DNA from: Ambrosia x helenae
Taxonomy: Eukaryota > Streptophyta > Magnoliopsida > Asterales > Asteraceae
DNA length: 64,000 nucleotides
Assembly: GCA_030844895.1 (NCBI GenBank)
Contig: CM061226.1
Coordinates: 98,369,292-98,433,291, forward strand
Reading direction: 5' to 3'
Position numbers and translations under genes: made by a program
Part shown: one piece after another, positions 1-9,666 of the stretch
Layout of the letters: the number at the start of each line of letters is the position of its first letter
Numbering within the stretch: position 1 is the stretch's first letter
Notes under the pieces: generated by a model
The model's input: the letters and a program-made list of their open reading frames with translations, nothing else
The model's database searches: none
Told to the model about the DNA's origin: nothing

Positions 1-11
1 ACGGCCTATTC

Positions 12-118
12 ATGTCTCAATCACAATATGCTAAAGACATTCTTCATCGTGCTAACATGAGCAATTGTAAGCCCTGTTCTACTCCAGTTGACACCAACTC
101 AAAGCTAAGTGCAGATGT
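12..118 (+). pseudogene. Ty1/Copia reverse transcriptase fragment
   Basis: Translation of this short stretch gives the connection segment of a Copia reverse transcriptase (SQYAKDILHRANMSNCKPC, then PVDTNSKLSADVDGP), a motif block that normally lies upstream of the RNase H domain. The homology stops at about position 120-130, where sequence of the opposite orientation (the Copia integrase ORF) begins. It is therefore a scrap cut off by the window edge on the left and by a rearrangement on the right. The family assignment is confident; which element it came from is unknown. Confidence 0.75.
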
Positions 119-1644
119 TGATGGGCCGGTTGGTGTGTGTGGAGGTGGGGATAAGGAGTGGGCCGTAGATGAGTGTGGTGGGGTGGTGGGATGTTGGGCC
201 GTAGGGGGGTTTGGGTGGGTAGTGTTGATGTGGGCCGGAGAAGTGGAAGAGTGGGCTTGGGTAGGAAGTGGGCTGTGAGGGTGATGCGTAGGGATGTTGG
301 CAGATGGTGAGGGAAAAGTGTATGGCAAATTTGGTTGAGAGTCATCATCTAAAAATTGGTAGGTGTGATGTGTAACTGTTTCAGCAAAGGGAAAGGAAGT
401 CTCATCGAAATCTACGTGACGTGAAATATGAACCTTGCCGGTTGAAGGATCAAGACAACGGTAGCCCCGAAAATTCGGAGGGTAGCCGAGAAAGATGCAC
501 CGATGGGATCGCGGGAGAAGTTTGTTGGGTTGGGTAGCTGACTCATTGGGAAAACAAGCGCATCCGAAGACACGGAGATGATCATAGGTTGGATGACACA
601 GGTATAATGCAAAGGTGGGTGTATTAAAATTTAGGCGTTTTGTGGGTAAAATATTGTGTAAATATGTAGCGGTGTGGATAGCTTCGACCCAAAATGTGGG
701 TGGGATGTGTGCATGTGTAAGTAAGGCCCGAACAATGTCATTGAGGCGTCTGATCATTCGTTCAGAACGCCCATTTTGAGATGAGGTTTGTGGGCACGAA
801 AAGCGAAAAGTAAGACCTTGTTGAGAGGCAAAGTGGTGAAATGCGTTGTTGTCAAATTCTCCCCCTAGGTCGCACTGAAAAGCTTTAATGTTTTTGTGAA
901 ATTGGGTTTGAATATGTTTATGAAATTTAGTGAAAGTGGCAAACGTTTCAGATTTGAATTTTAAGGGGTACACCCACACGTAATTTGAATAATTATCGAC
1001 AAGAACCATATAATATTTATATGAAGCATTACTAAGGACCGGGGAGGTCCACAAATCACAGTGCACAATATCAAAAGGGGCATAAGTAAAAGAAGTAGAA
1101 TCACCAAAAGGAAGCCTTTTACTGTTTGACAAATGACAAGAGTCACAAAAACCAAACGAGTCTTTATTACATAAAAGATTAAAATGACTAGAAAGAAAAT
1201 GCAGGACTTGAGAGCCTGGGTGGCCTAAACGATCATGCCACTTATTCGAATGCGCTGTCAAAAGGACTTCAGTTGGTGGGGTGAACGGGTATAGATCCCC
1301 GGTGCTATCATGGCGCGAAAGCCGCTGTCCAGTCTTGAGATCCTTCAAAGTAAAACCGTAAGGATCAAATTCAATTGAAACAAGGTTGTCACGAGTAAAT
1401 TTTCTAACGGATAAAAGGTTTTTAACGACAGTTGGTGCATATAAGATGTTATTAGGTTATAGGTGTGGTCATTGGTGGTGTACGAGCCATGGCCGGAACC
1501 CAAAATTTGCAACGACTGACCATTACCCACAAGTATTTTAGCATTAATAGAGTTAGATAATTGAGAAGAGATCTGACCTGGATCAGCGGTGATGTGAGAT
1601 GACGCTCCAGTATCCATGTTCCACGTGTTGTCCGGGTGGTTCAA
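44..1644 (-). pseudogene. Copia pol: protease, GAG-pre-integrase, integrase
   Basis: The minus strand encodes, in order, an aspartic protease with the Copia active-site block WNMDTGASSHIT (near 1620), a GAG-pre-integrase domain with the zinc-binding pattern beginning WHDRLGHPGS and continuing CDSCHLSNSKR, and the integrase core. In the core I see the first Asp in FDIVHCDLW, the second in FQCDLGGEF (usually D-x-GGEF), and the Glu in SQNGRSERMIRRL. The product would cut and insert the retroelement cDNA. The protease (ORF 1345-1644) and integrase (44-1348) lie in different frames, so at least one frameshift separates them. Reverse transcriptase and RNase H are missing: the ORF runs into the antisense of the plus-strand RT fragment near 120. 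After the integrase there is a low-complexity Pro/His/Thr-rich linker (about 130-330). The element is not functional as shown. Confidence 0.85.
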
Positions 1645-1667
1645 GGTGAGGGTCGACAGGGCCGCTC

Positions 1668-2849
1668 CTAATTCCGTGGGCTGCAGGGCATCAACAGGTG
1701 GGGCTGAGTAGTTGGGCTGGTTTGGGAAACCTGGTGGTGGTCCGTAGGGGTAGGCTGGGTTATGGGAAGGAGTGGTGAGGCCAAAGCCTTGGGCCGGTTG
1801 TTGTGGGCCAGTAGCAGTTTGTGAAGTTTGGTTGGAAGGGGCATTTGGCCGAGACCAGGTAGAAGCCCACGGTGACTGGGCTGGGTAAGGGCAAGGAGGA
1901 GGGGTGGGCCACCAGCCATAGGGTTGTAGTTGTTGGTTGGACCATAAGGGGATTGGTATGAGGGTGAAAAGGTGTTGGCAGTAGAGTAGGAGGGGTTGCG
2001 TCCTCGTCCTCCGTAGTTGTTTCCGCGGCCTCCACGGTATCCGTTTCGGCCACGACCACGACCACGTAAAGACGGACGCTGTTGGTAGGGTTCGTACTGT
2101 TGGTGCGGATTATAGGAGGGTGGTGGAGTGAGGTTAGTGTTGGGTGTGGGGGGGGATTAGAGTTGGTATTTGGTGTAGATCCACGGGGTGCAGCAAGAGC
2201 GGTCTGTTGACGGGCAGCCTGACGACGTTGTTCTCTTTCGACCATGTCACGAGCATCATCCCACGATGCGGTTGATTGAGTGATGAAAGCAGCGGTGGTG
2301 TCGTATTCCTGGGGCAATCCTTGAACCATCTGCAAAACCAATCGGGATTCGGATATGGGCTGGTCCACGTCCTTCAACTGTTCAGCAATGTCCTTGAGTT
2401 TTTGAAAGTAGTCGTTCAATGAAGCACAAGAATCAAGAGTGGTTGTAGCGAAAGCATGGAGCAAAGCTGATGCGCGTGAGTTTTTGTTGTTGTGAAAGAT
2501 GGATTGCAACTTGTCCCACGCCTGTTGGGCAGTAGTGATATCGTCCAGAACGCGACGCCAGTATCCGTCCGAAAGAGTTCCGTATATCCATTGGAGGACA
2601 ACGGAATCGATTTTCATCCAAGAGTCGTAACCTCGTCTGTGGTCTCCGGAGGACCGGTACCGTCGATGTGATCCAACACATCGTAACTTTGGCATGAAGC
2701 TTAAAGAGCTTCACCCACGACGAATAAGAAACCTTCTCGCCATCTAGAGTTCGGATTTTGTTTTGAATGTTAGTAACGGAGTATACTGGATGGAGGTGTT
2801 TTGCTTCGGTCGTAACCGGTGCAGCAGGGGTGGTTTCTTTGTCAGACAT
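1668..2849 (-). pseudogene. Copia gag (UBN2/retrotran_gag family), frameshifted
   Basis: The minus-strand ATG at 2849 opens a gag-like frame (MSDKETTPAAPV, then NKIRTLDGEKVSYSSWVKLF). It shifts frame near 2700-2630 into the Copia gag core (DDITTAQQAWDKLQSIFHNN, SLNDYFQKLKDIAEQLKDVD, VLQMVQGLPQEYDT) and again past about 2160 into a Gly/Arg-rich then Pro-rich tail. Gag proteins build the virus-like particle around the element RNA. A canonical CCHC zinc knuckle is not visible; its place is taken by a Gly/Arg/Tyr-rich segment near 1980-2090, as in some RE1-like elements. At least two frameshifts make it a pseudogene. It lies just downstream of the primer-binding site, as expected. Confidence 0.8.
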
Positions 2850-2903
2850 AATTGAAACTGGGAGAGGTGGTGGGCTGCGAGATTGTGGTTGTTTTGGTTT
2901 ATT

Positions 2904-2915
2904 GCTCTGATACCA
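2904..2915 (-). other. Copia primer-binding site (tRNA-iMet type)
   Basis: Read on the minus strand this is TGGTATCAGAGC, the standard plant LTR-retrotransposon primer-binding site complementary to the 3' end of initiator tRNA-Met. It sits about 55 bases upstream of the gag ATG at 2849 and next to the proposed 5' LTR, which fixes the element's orientation as minus. Confidence 0.9.
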
Positions 2916-2916
2916 T

Positions 2917-3105
2917 AATAGTAATTATGGTATTCTTATTGATTTCCACTGATACAATGAATGTTTACATATATAGGATACAAATAATAACTACCTATCC
3001 TCTAAATATGAATCGGATCATTATCTCCTAATATTTGGAGATATACATTGACTAGGAGATATACTAGGAGATATACATTGACTAATAGGTGTAACTTGAG
3101 TCGTT
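2917..3105 (-). repeat. 5' LTR (partial) of the Copia element
   Basis: This AT-rich stretch directly upstream of the primer-binding site holds a TATA-like CCTATATATG on the minus strand (near 2975) and a tandem duplication of 'gagatatacattgacta' (3041-3090). Position relative to the primer-binding site makes it the 5' LTR. I cannot place the outer TG/CA boundary, and there is no second LTR in the window to compare with, so the right limit is approximate. Confidence 0.5.
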
Positions 3106-3359
3106 TAAAAAAACGAATAAACTGAACATATATATAGTTTTTTTAATTTAATATGAAACAAAAAAAGTTATATTCATTTGATCATAAAAGTTTAAAAGAT
3201 TGGGGAAGCATATCGTTACTTAACATTGAGGATTCTAGTCCTAGAGCGATAAAAATTGTAGCTGCGTGTGAGTTAATTAACCGTTCTAAATTACATTAAA
3301 AAATTATTCATATATAGTTTGATTTACTTAAATATATTAGGAAATAAAAAACGAGTCAA
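3106..3359. other. AT-rich spacer between Copia element and MULE
   Basis: No coding sequence or recognisable element is visible. The nine bases before the proposed MULE left end (ACGAGTCAA) do not match those after its right end (TTAATATCA), so no target-site duplication is apparent at the boundary I chose. Confidence 0.5.
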
Positions 3360-3436
3360 GGTCCCGTACATACAGACAAAACGTACGAACTGTATGAATC
3401 ACTACAATTCACGCGGTGGCAATTTTGTAAATAATT
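3360..3436 (+). repeat. MULE left terminal inverted repeat
   Basis: Aligned with the reverse complement of 13241-13317 it shares TACATAC, then after nine bases GTACGAACTGTA/TGAAT, then ACGCGGTGGCAATTT and GTAA. Spacing is conserved through the outer half. Similarity fades outside 3360, which I take as the outer end. Confidence 0.8.
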
Positions 3437-3540
3437 CAAAAAGCTATTTTGTACTAAACCCACTTTTTCTAACTACTCTGTACAACAACCGTCATTCAAA
3501 CACCCCCAAAAATCAGTTTTTCGAATAAAAAACCTTTAAA

Positions 3541-3810
3541 AAACCACAAATCAACATCACGATTCAAGATATTAACCAAGATGAAGTTGAAAATCCTTCA
3601 AAAACAACAAACCGGAGGTAATATATTGTTCTTTATTAGTGTAAATTTTATTATTAGCATTATAATAAACTAGGGTTTCATCGTTTTCATTTCAAAGTTT
3701 TAACCGTCAAAAAACCACAAATTAACATCACGATTCAAGCGATTAACCAAGATGAAGTTGAAAATCGTGCAAAAACAACAAACCGTGATGTAATATGTTG
3801 TAGAGTAATT
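3541..3810 (+). repeat. Tandem duplication of the leader and first exon of the Ulp1-like gene
   Basis: Positions about 3540-3680 and 3711-3840 are near copies. Both contain AACATCACGATTCAAG, 'ttaaccaagatgaagttg' and 'aataaactagggtttca'. Each copy has an ATG (3581 and 3751) opening the same short peptide MKLKI. Only the first copy is followed by an in-phase GT donor (after ACCGGAG, 3617); in the second the donor context is changed to GTGATGTAATA. Confidence 0.7.
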
Positions 3811-5761
3811 TTATTATTAGCTTTATAATAAACTAGGGTTTCAATGTTTTAATCGTTTTCATTTCTGGTTATTTTTGTAGAGTAATTTTTTTTAAAACTT
3901 TGTATGTCATTTTAGGTCTGAGTAATATGTAGTGTAATGTTTGTTAAATTTGTATTAGTGTAAATTGTTTGTATTAGAGTAATTGTTTGTAGAGTAATTT
4001 TGGTTAAACTTTGAATAGCATGTTTTTTGCAGAGTAAAATGTTTGTTAACCTTGGAATATCATTTTTATTAGTGTAATTTTTCAATACTGTTACACTAGT
4101 TAATTTGTTATAACAAAAGTAATTTGTCCATGTTGTATGTTTTATACAAATCAGATTCTGGTACTGAAAGTTTTAGAATCGTAACAAGAAGAAGAAGTGA
4201 TAGAATAGCAAAAACAAGATCATTCAGATTTTCCAACGATATATCAAACCCAATTTCTATTGATCTTGATGAAGCACAAATAACAGGTTAAGTATTTATA
4301 GAAATATTAGTTATCAATGAGCACAAATAACAGATTTGCCTTCTTTTGTTATAGATACATCAACGAAGAATGACACTACAAAAAAAAACGGTTCAAAGCC
4401 GAAAGAAGAGTATTGCTTGTAAGAAAAAGAATTCTGTCGAAAAAGCTAACAAGAATACCATCTTCAAAAAGAAGAGTGTTGCTGGGAAGGAAGCACCAGC
4501 TTCAAAAAGAAAACAAGTCGCTTTAGATGACGATTTTCAAACTCCACCATCAAAGAAAACTTCTAAAAGAAAACCAACCAAAGATGTTAAAGCTACACCT
4601 TCAAAAAAACCTGTTAAAAGGAAGTTGTCTACTTCAGATGATGATTTTCAGTCACCACCTTCAAAGAAACCAAGAAAAAAACCAAATCCAATACCTAGAA
4701 AACCATTTATCGAGTACACAGACCACACTTTATACCTGAGATGTGACCCAGGAAACTTCCTTAAAGTTATCAAAAACTTATCTGATGCTCAAAAGGCTGC
4801 TGTCGTAGAAATGGGTTTTGAATCTCTGTTATCTTTGGACATACTCCATATACCATCTCGCTTATCATTATGGCTACTACAAAATTTCAATGAGGACACA
4901 AATGAGCTTAACGTAGGAAATCACAAGATCAAAATAACCTCTTCTTTGGTACATGAATGCCTAGGTATTCCAATGGGGGAAGTAGAAGTGCTTGAAAAGA
5001 ATAAACCAAGAAAAGGTTTTTGTGAAAGGTTGGATGAATTCAAGAATCAGTTCCCCAATCCAAGAATCAGTGTGTTACAAGTAATTAACCTAGTAAAGGC
5101 CAGTTCATCTGCTGGAAGGGTTTTCAAGACAAATTTCCTTGTCATATTCAGTACACTATTGGGTGAAGCAACAAAATGCTCAACAGTCAATCAAAGATTC
5201 ATGAACATGATTGAAGATGATTCTGAAATACCAAAGTTGAATTGGTGCAACTACATAATGTGTTGTCTCAGGAGAACAAAAAAAGGATGGCATGGTGGAA
5301 AGGATCAATACACAGGGCCTATTCTATTTCTTGTGGTATGATTTATTTTTACTTTCTTCTTTATAAGATAATTACTCTAAAACTAAAAAAAAAAAGCACA
5401 TGTTTTAAATATTTTGACAGGTACTCTACACATATCTGTACCATAAAAGGCATCCTGAATTTGATGATGTTCAAATCCAGACACCAGCAATAAAGTATAT
5501 TAATACAAAAACTCTATGTAAAATGGAAGAGTTTTTGAATAATAATGGTCCATTAACTGATAATGAAGCTGAGGATATTGAGAAAGATGTGAATCAAGGT
5601 AGAGGCAGAGAAATAGATGAGAATGAAGGTGGAGGCAAAGAAGAAGATCATAACAATGTTGAAGAGAAGAATGACAATGAAGGTGATCATAACACCACTT
5701 ATCTGGATTTTTATTTTCATTATTGATGTGATTATTATAACGTATTTTAAATGGCAAACAG

Positions 5762-6118
5762 GAAGTACTGCTGCTGAATTAGTGGTTGATGCGGCTGCAG
5801 CGAGTTCAGATATTGCAATGGCAAACAAAAGGACTGCCATTGGGTTGGCTGGCAAGGCTGCGGGTGTGGCGGTGGACGCGACTGTGATGGTTGTAGATAT
5901 TGGGTCGCAAACTGGAAAAACTGCTGCTAAGATGGCGAAGAATGTGGCGAAAAATGTTTCAATGGAGACAGGGAAGACTGCTGCACAACTTGCGGATAAG
6001 GCTAAAGTTATGGCTGTGGACACGACTATGACAACTAAGGATATTGCAGCTGGAACTGGAAAGAATGATGAAAATGTTGATAATAGTCAACAAACTGAAG
6101 TTGATTTCGACAACTCAC
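5762..6118 (+). other. Ala-rich, LEA-like exon within the Ulp1-like gene
   Basis: This exon encodes about 119 residues dominated by Ala, Val, Asp, Thr, Lys and Gly, with a loosely repeated pattern (TAAELVVDAAAAS, TGKTAAKMAKNVAKNV, TGKTAAQLADKAKVMAVD). It resembles the amphipathic 11-residue patterns of late-embryogenesis-abundant proteins. Its base composition is visibly GC-richer than the flanking AT-rich exons. Splice phases (1 in, 1 out) keep it in frame with exons at 5421-5682 and 6209-6357, so it is a symmetric, insertable module. The resemblance to LEA proteins is by eye only. Confidence 0.55.
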
Positions 6119-7825
6119 GTATGTTATTCCATCTAAAATATACTATTACGGAATTACTTAGTACTATCTAATATTTTCTGATCATTGTTTATAACTTGTT
6201 CTTTATAGTTAACTTTAGTATTGATCGATCGCCTTTAGATTTGGAAAATATGGTGGTTGGAACAGAAACCCAAAGATTTATCGACGATTGCATTACACCA
6301 GTGCCGTTGTCTGGTTTATCAGCCTACTTAGGCCCTGATTATAGAGCAAAAGAACGGGTAATAATTACTCTACATGTTAAATGTTCAATATTAAAAACAT
6401 AATTACTCTACTAATGTGTTTGGCCTAAATTGTATGTAGCAATGGTTATGCAACTTGGAAGACCATATTGAGCAGTACAAGAAATTGGGGGAAGTCATAA
6501 ATAATATGGTTAAAGAAGGGAAAGCAAAGTATACCTGGAATGATGCCATATTAAACATGTGCAAGGAATGGGAAGAGCAATATCCTCAATCTCAAAATTC
6601 TACTGATGATAACAACACTGTCATCAGTTTGAATGATCCTCAAGAAATAGCAGAAACCGAGAAAGAAGTAGAAGTTAAAGGCAATGCAACTCATGTTGAA
6701 CATGAGACAACAAATGAAGGTAAAAAAAAAAGAAACTATTTAACATTTACACTTTCTATTTATATGTATGTTGACAAATAATTACTCTAATACTAACGAT
6801 ATGTATGTGTTCCATTGAAAGGTGCAGAAGTTGAGAAGAATAAAAATGATGTCGGTGTTGTTAAAGGCGACTTTCCTGAAAAAAGTGATGTTCAACAAAG
6901 TGTCACTAAGACAATGGAAAAACAAATTGAGATAACTTGTCAGGAAGTGGAAATACAACAAATTGTTGCTAAAGAGGCTTGCCTTGGGTTCCAAAAGTTT
7001 GCTGCTGTGGAAGACACATGGACTGTAATTCCTATTTCCAAAAAAACAAGGTAAGTTAAAATTACACTAGTAGTTATTCATAATTACTCTAGCTATATTT
7101 AACTTTGTTAATGTTCACAAAAAATGGTGTAGATGATGCTAAATTGAATACTGAGGACAATCTTAAGCAGGATAAAAAAGACGTTGGAGGAAAAGCAGGT
7201 ATGTACTTTCTCCAAAATATATAGTTAGCTTATTATATTTACCTAATTACTCTAGAAATGATACTTGGAAAATATTGAAGGCAATTTAGATGAAACAAAT
7301 GTTGAAGATGAGTCGGTTAATGTGGTCAAAGTTGACCCATCATCAATGATCGACGCGTTACCTGCTTTTCGGTTAAAAAAAAGGCAAAGATGTTGTGGCT
7401 GTCACAGATTGTACACCTCAACAACCAGGAAGAGAAAAGAGAACAACAAAGGTGACTTCTGCATATAAATCACCTTATGTTAAACGGAAGGTTGAACTGG
7501 GACAAAAGCTTAGTGACGATGAAACCATGGTGGCAGAATACATATTTTTTCCCATTGATGAACTGTAAGTACAGATTTGTCCAGATTTAATAATTATGTA
7601 AAAAAAAATTTTATTGCGTCATTCTAACTCCGCGCAAAAACAGGAATTTTGTCTACAAATCAATGTATGGGTCAGAAGTACTTAAGGTCATTTTTGAGTG
7701 CTTATATGAAGGTGTTAAACTTTCATCAATCATCATTGATGTCTGGTCTGAAGTACTAAATGATGAAGAAAAACTGAAGAGCCGAACGTCACCAAAGAGG
7801 TTTTTCTGCTCGACAACTATATTGG

Positions 7826-8228
7826 TATGAAAAATACTTATCCTATTTACATAATTACTCTATTGAAAAATTAATTACTCTAGTAGAAAACATATAAATT
7901 GCTAAACTTTAGAGTAAGCAAACTTTACAGTTTGAAAATTTCGAATTGCAAAGTTAATTACTCTAGTACAAACAATAAATTCAAATTAATTACTCTAGTA
8001 CAAAACATACTTCCATTTTCCCAAAAACATAATATTCAATCCATCAAGTTAATTACTCTAGTGCAATCTATCTATTGTAGTAATTACTCTAGTAGAAAAA
8101 ATAAAATTTCAAATTGCAAGTTAATTACTCTATTATGCAATTATGTTTATTAAATTCTAAATCTGTTACATAATTACTCTATTGTATCTACATAATCACT
8201 CTACTGATAATTGTATTGTTAAAATGCA
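7826..8228 (+). repeat. Intron packed with AATTACTCTA repeats
   Basis: The intron before the protease exons contains eight exact ATTACTCTA copies plus variants. They are spaced about 30-60 bases apart and embedded in recurring phrases (TAGTACAAAC, AAATTCAAATT, CATCAAGTTAATTACTCTAG). About 250 bases here (7870-8130) are near-identical to 9170-9430 downstream of the gene. Confidence 0.8.
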
Positions 8229-8950
8229 GCTGGAACAACAGTTTATGCTCACAGAAGAAATGCTATTTGATAAGTTCAATAGCAGCATGGATGCCTACCT
8301 TAAACAGTTTAAAGTCAAATCATTAACGGATAATGACCTCCTTTTTTTCCCAATTCTAGCTTCAAAACATTACTATGTTTTGTGTTTCCATTTGAAAGTT
8401 GGGAAAATTGTTTTGATGGATAACAGCAAGATGGGAGATAATTTTGATGATAGATATAAAGGGATCCCTCATAAGCTGGTAATATTGTTGACATTTTATT
8501 TAACTTTACCATTTATATAAATTTCAAAAAGCTAATATGTTTTTGCATATATTGTAGAGAAATGCATTGTGTAATTACATGAAGATTTCCAAAATCAAAA
8601 CAGGTCTGAAGAAAATGATTGGGGCAGATATCAAAAGGTTGGAAATGCCATGGAGGACCGAGGAAAACAAAATCGATTGTGGCGTTTTTGCAATGCGTCA
8701 TATGGAAACCTACATGGGAAATGAAAAATGGGATAGCGGTTTCTCGGTAAAAGAGGATGTTCAACAAGAAGAGCTCAAGGATCTAAGGTACAAATTCTTG
8801 TCAAAGATGTTATTGTCCGATATCAACAGTGCAAGAGATGATCTTATAACGAATGCCCTTAAAGTTGAAGCCATGGAAACTGAATTAAAGGAAGACATGA
8901 AGAAAAATTTGATCGATCAGATAAAAGAAAGGCAAACGAGCTTTGTTTGA

Positions 8951-9666
8951 ATTTGTTAGTAATGCTAGTAGTTTAATTTCGTCTTTTGATCAAATTGTAA
9001 ACTTTTGTTGGACATGGGATCCATTCTATGATATTTGACATCGTTACTATGTAGGCATTATGTATGGTTTATATAAATCTTTGTATTTGGATTTAGAATT
9101 GGTGCCAAGTATAAATTGCTAAATATAACAGTATACAAAATTCAAATTGCAAGTTAATTACTCTAGCACAATCTATCAATTGAAGTAATTACTCTAGTAG
9201 AAAACATATAAATTGGTAAACTTTACAGTAAGCAAATTTTAAATGGCAAAAGTTAATTACTCTAGTACAAACAATCAATTCAAATTAAATACTCTAGTAC
9301 AAACATAATTCCATTTTCACAAAAACATAATATTCAAACCATCAAGTTAATTACTCTAGTGCAATCTATCTATTGAAGAAATTACTCTAGTAGAAAAAAT
9401 AAAATTTCAAATTGCAAGTTAATTACTCTAGTACAAACTATCAATTCAAAGTTAATTACTCTAGTACAAACTATCAATTGAAAGTTAATTACTCTAGTTA
9501 TATTTTAAATAAGATGAAACTAGAGTAATTAAATAATTACTCTACTACTTCAATTATAACACGAAATGCAAAAATCCGTATTCAAAAACATTTAACTTTC
9601 ATAGTATTCAACAGCAATTCTCAACTAATTAAGATGCGAATTAAAAAAGTTCAAAAATAACATCGA
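8951..9666. repeat. Convergent intergenic region with AATTACTCTA repeat cluster
   Basis: Between the stop codons of the two MULE genes. After about 170 bases of ordinary AT-rich 3' sequence, 9130-9540 holds ten exact motif copies (nine as ATTACTCTA, one inverted at about 9523). The best-ordered part is 9420-9500, with units of about 30 bases reading 'aagttaattactctagta' followed by CAAACTATCAATT. The block shares about 250 bases with the intron at 7870-8130. Confidence 0.8.

Larger units (their letters stand above)
3581..8950 (+). pseudogene. Ulp1-like (C48) cysteine protease gene carried by the MULE
   Basis: I model exons at 3581-3617, 4155-4286, 4355-5335, 5421-5682, 5762-6118, 6209-6357, 6440-6719, 6822-7050, 7133-7198, 7281-7564, 7644-7824, 8230-8478 and 8558-8950, nearly all with GT/AG junctions in matching phase. 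The N-terminus is Lys/Arg/Ser-rich with repeated PPSKK motifs. It is followed by a domain common in plant transposon Ulp1 proteins (LVHECLGIPMGEVEVLEKN), acidic linkers, an Ala-rich exon (5762-6118), and the C48 protease: His in SKHYYVLCF, Asp in LMDNSK, catalytic Cys in IDCGVFAMRHMETYMG. The oxyanion Gln expected six residues before the Cys is Glu. Ulp1-family enzymes remove SUMO or related modifiers, but the function of transposon copies is not established. Three A-runs (4380-4388, 7040-7046, 7375-7382) each break the frame; otherwise it reads through. Convergent with the transposase. Confidence 0.75.

Noticed and set aside
7826..9540. A CRISPR-like array
   Set aside because: Repeats are 9-10 bp with irregular spacing, in eukaryotic introns, and no cas genes exist here.
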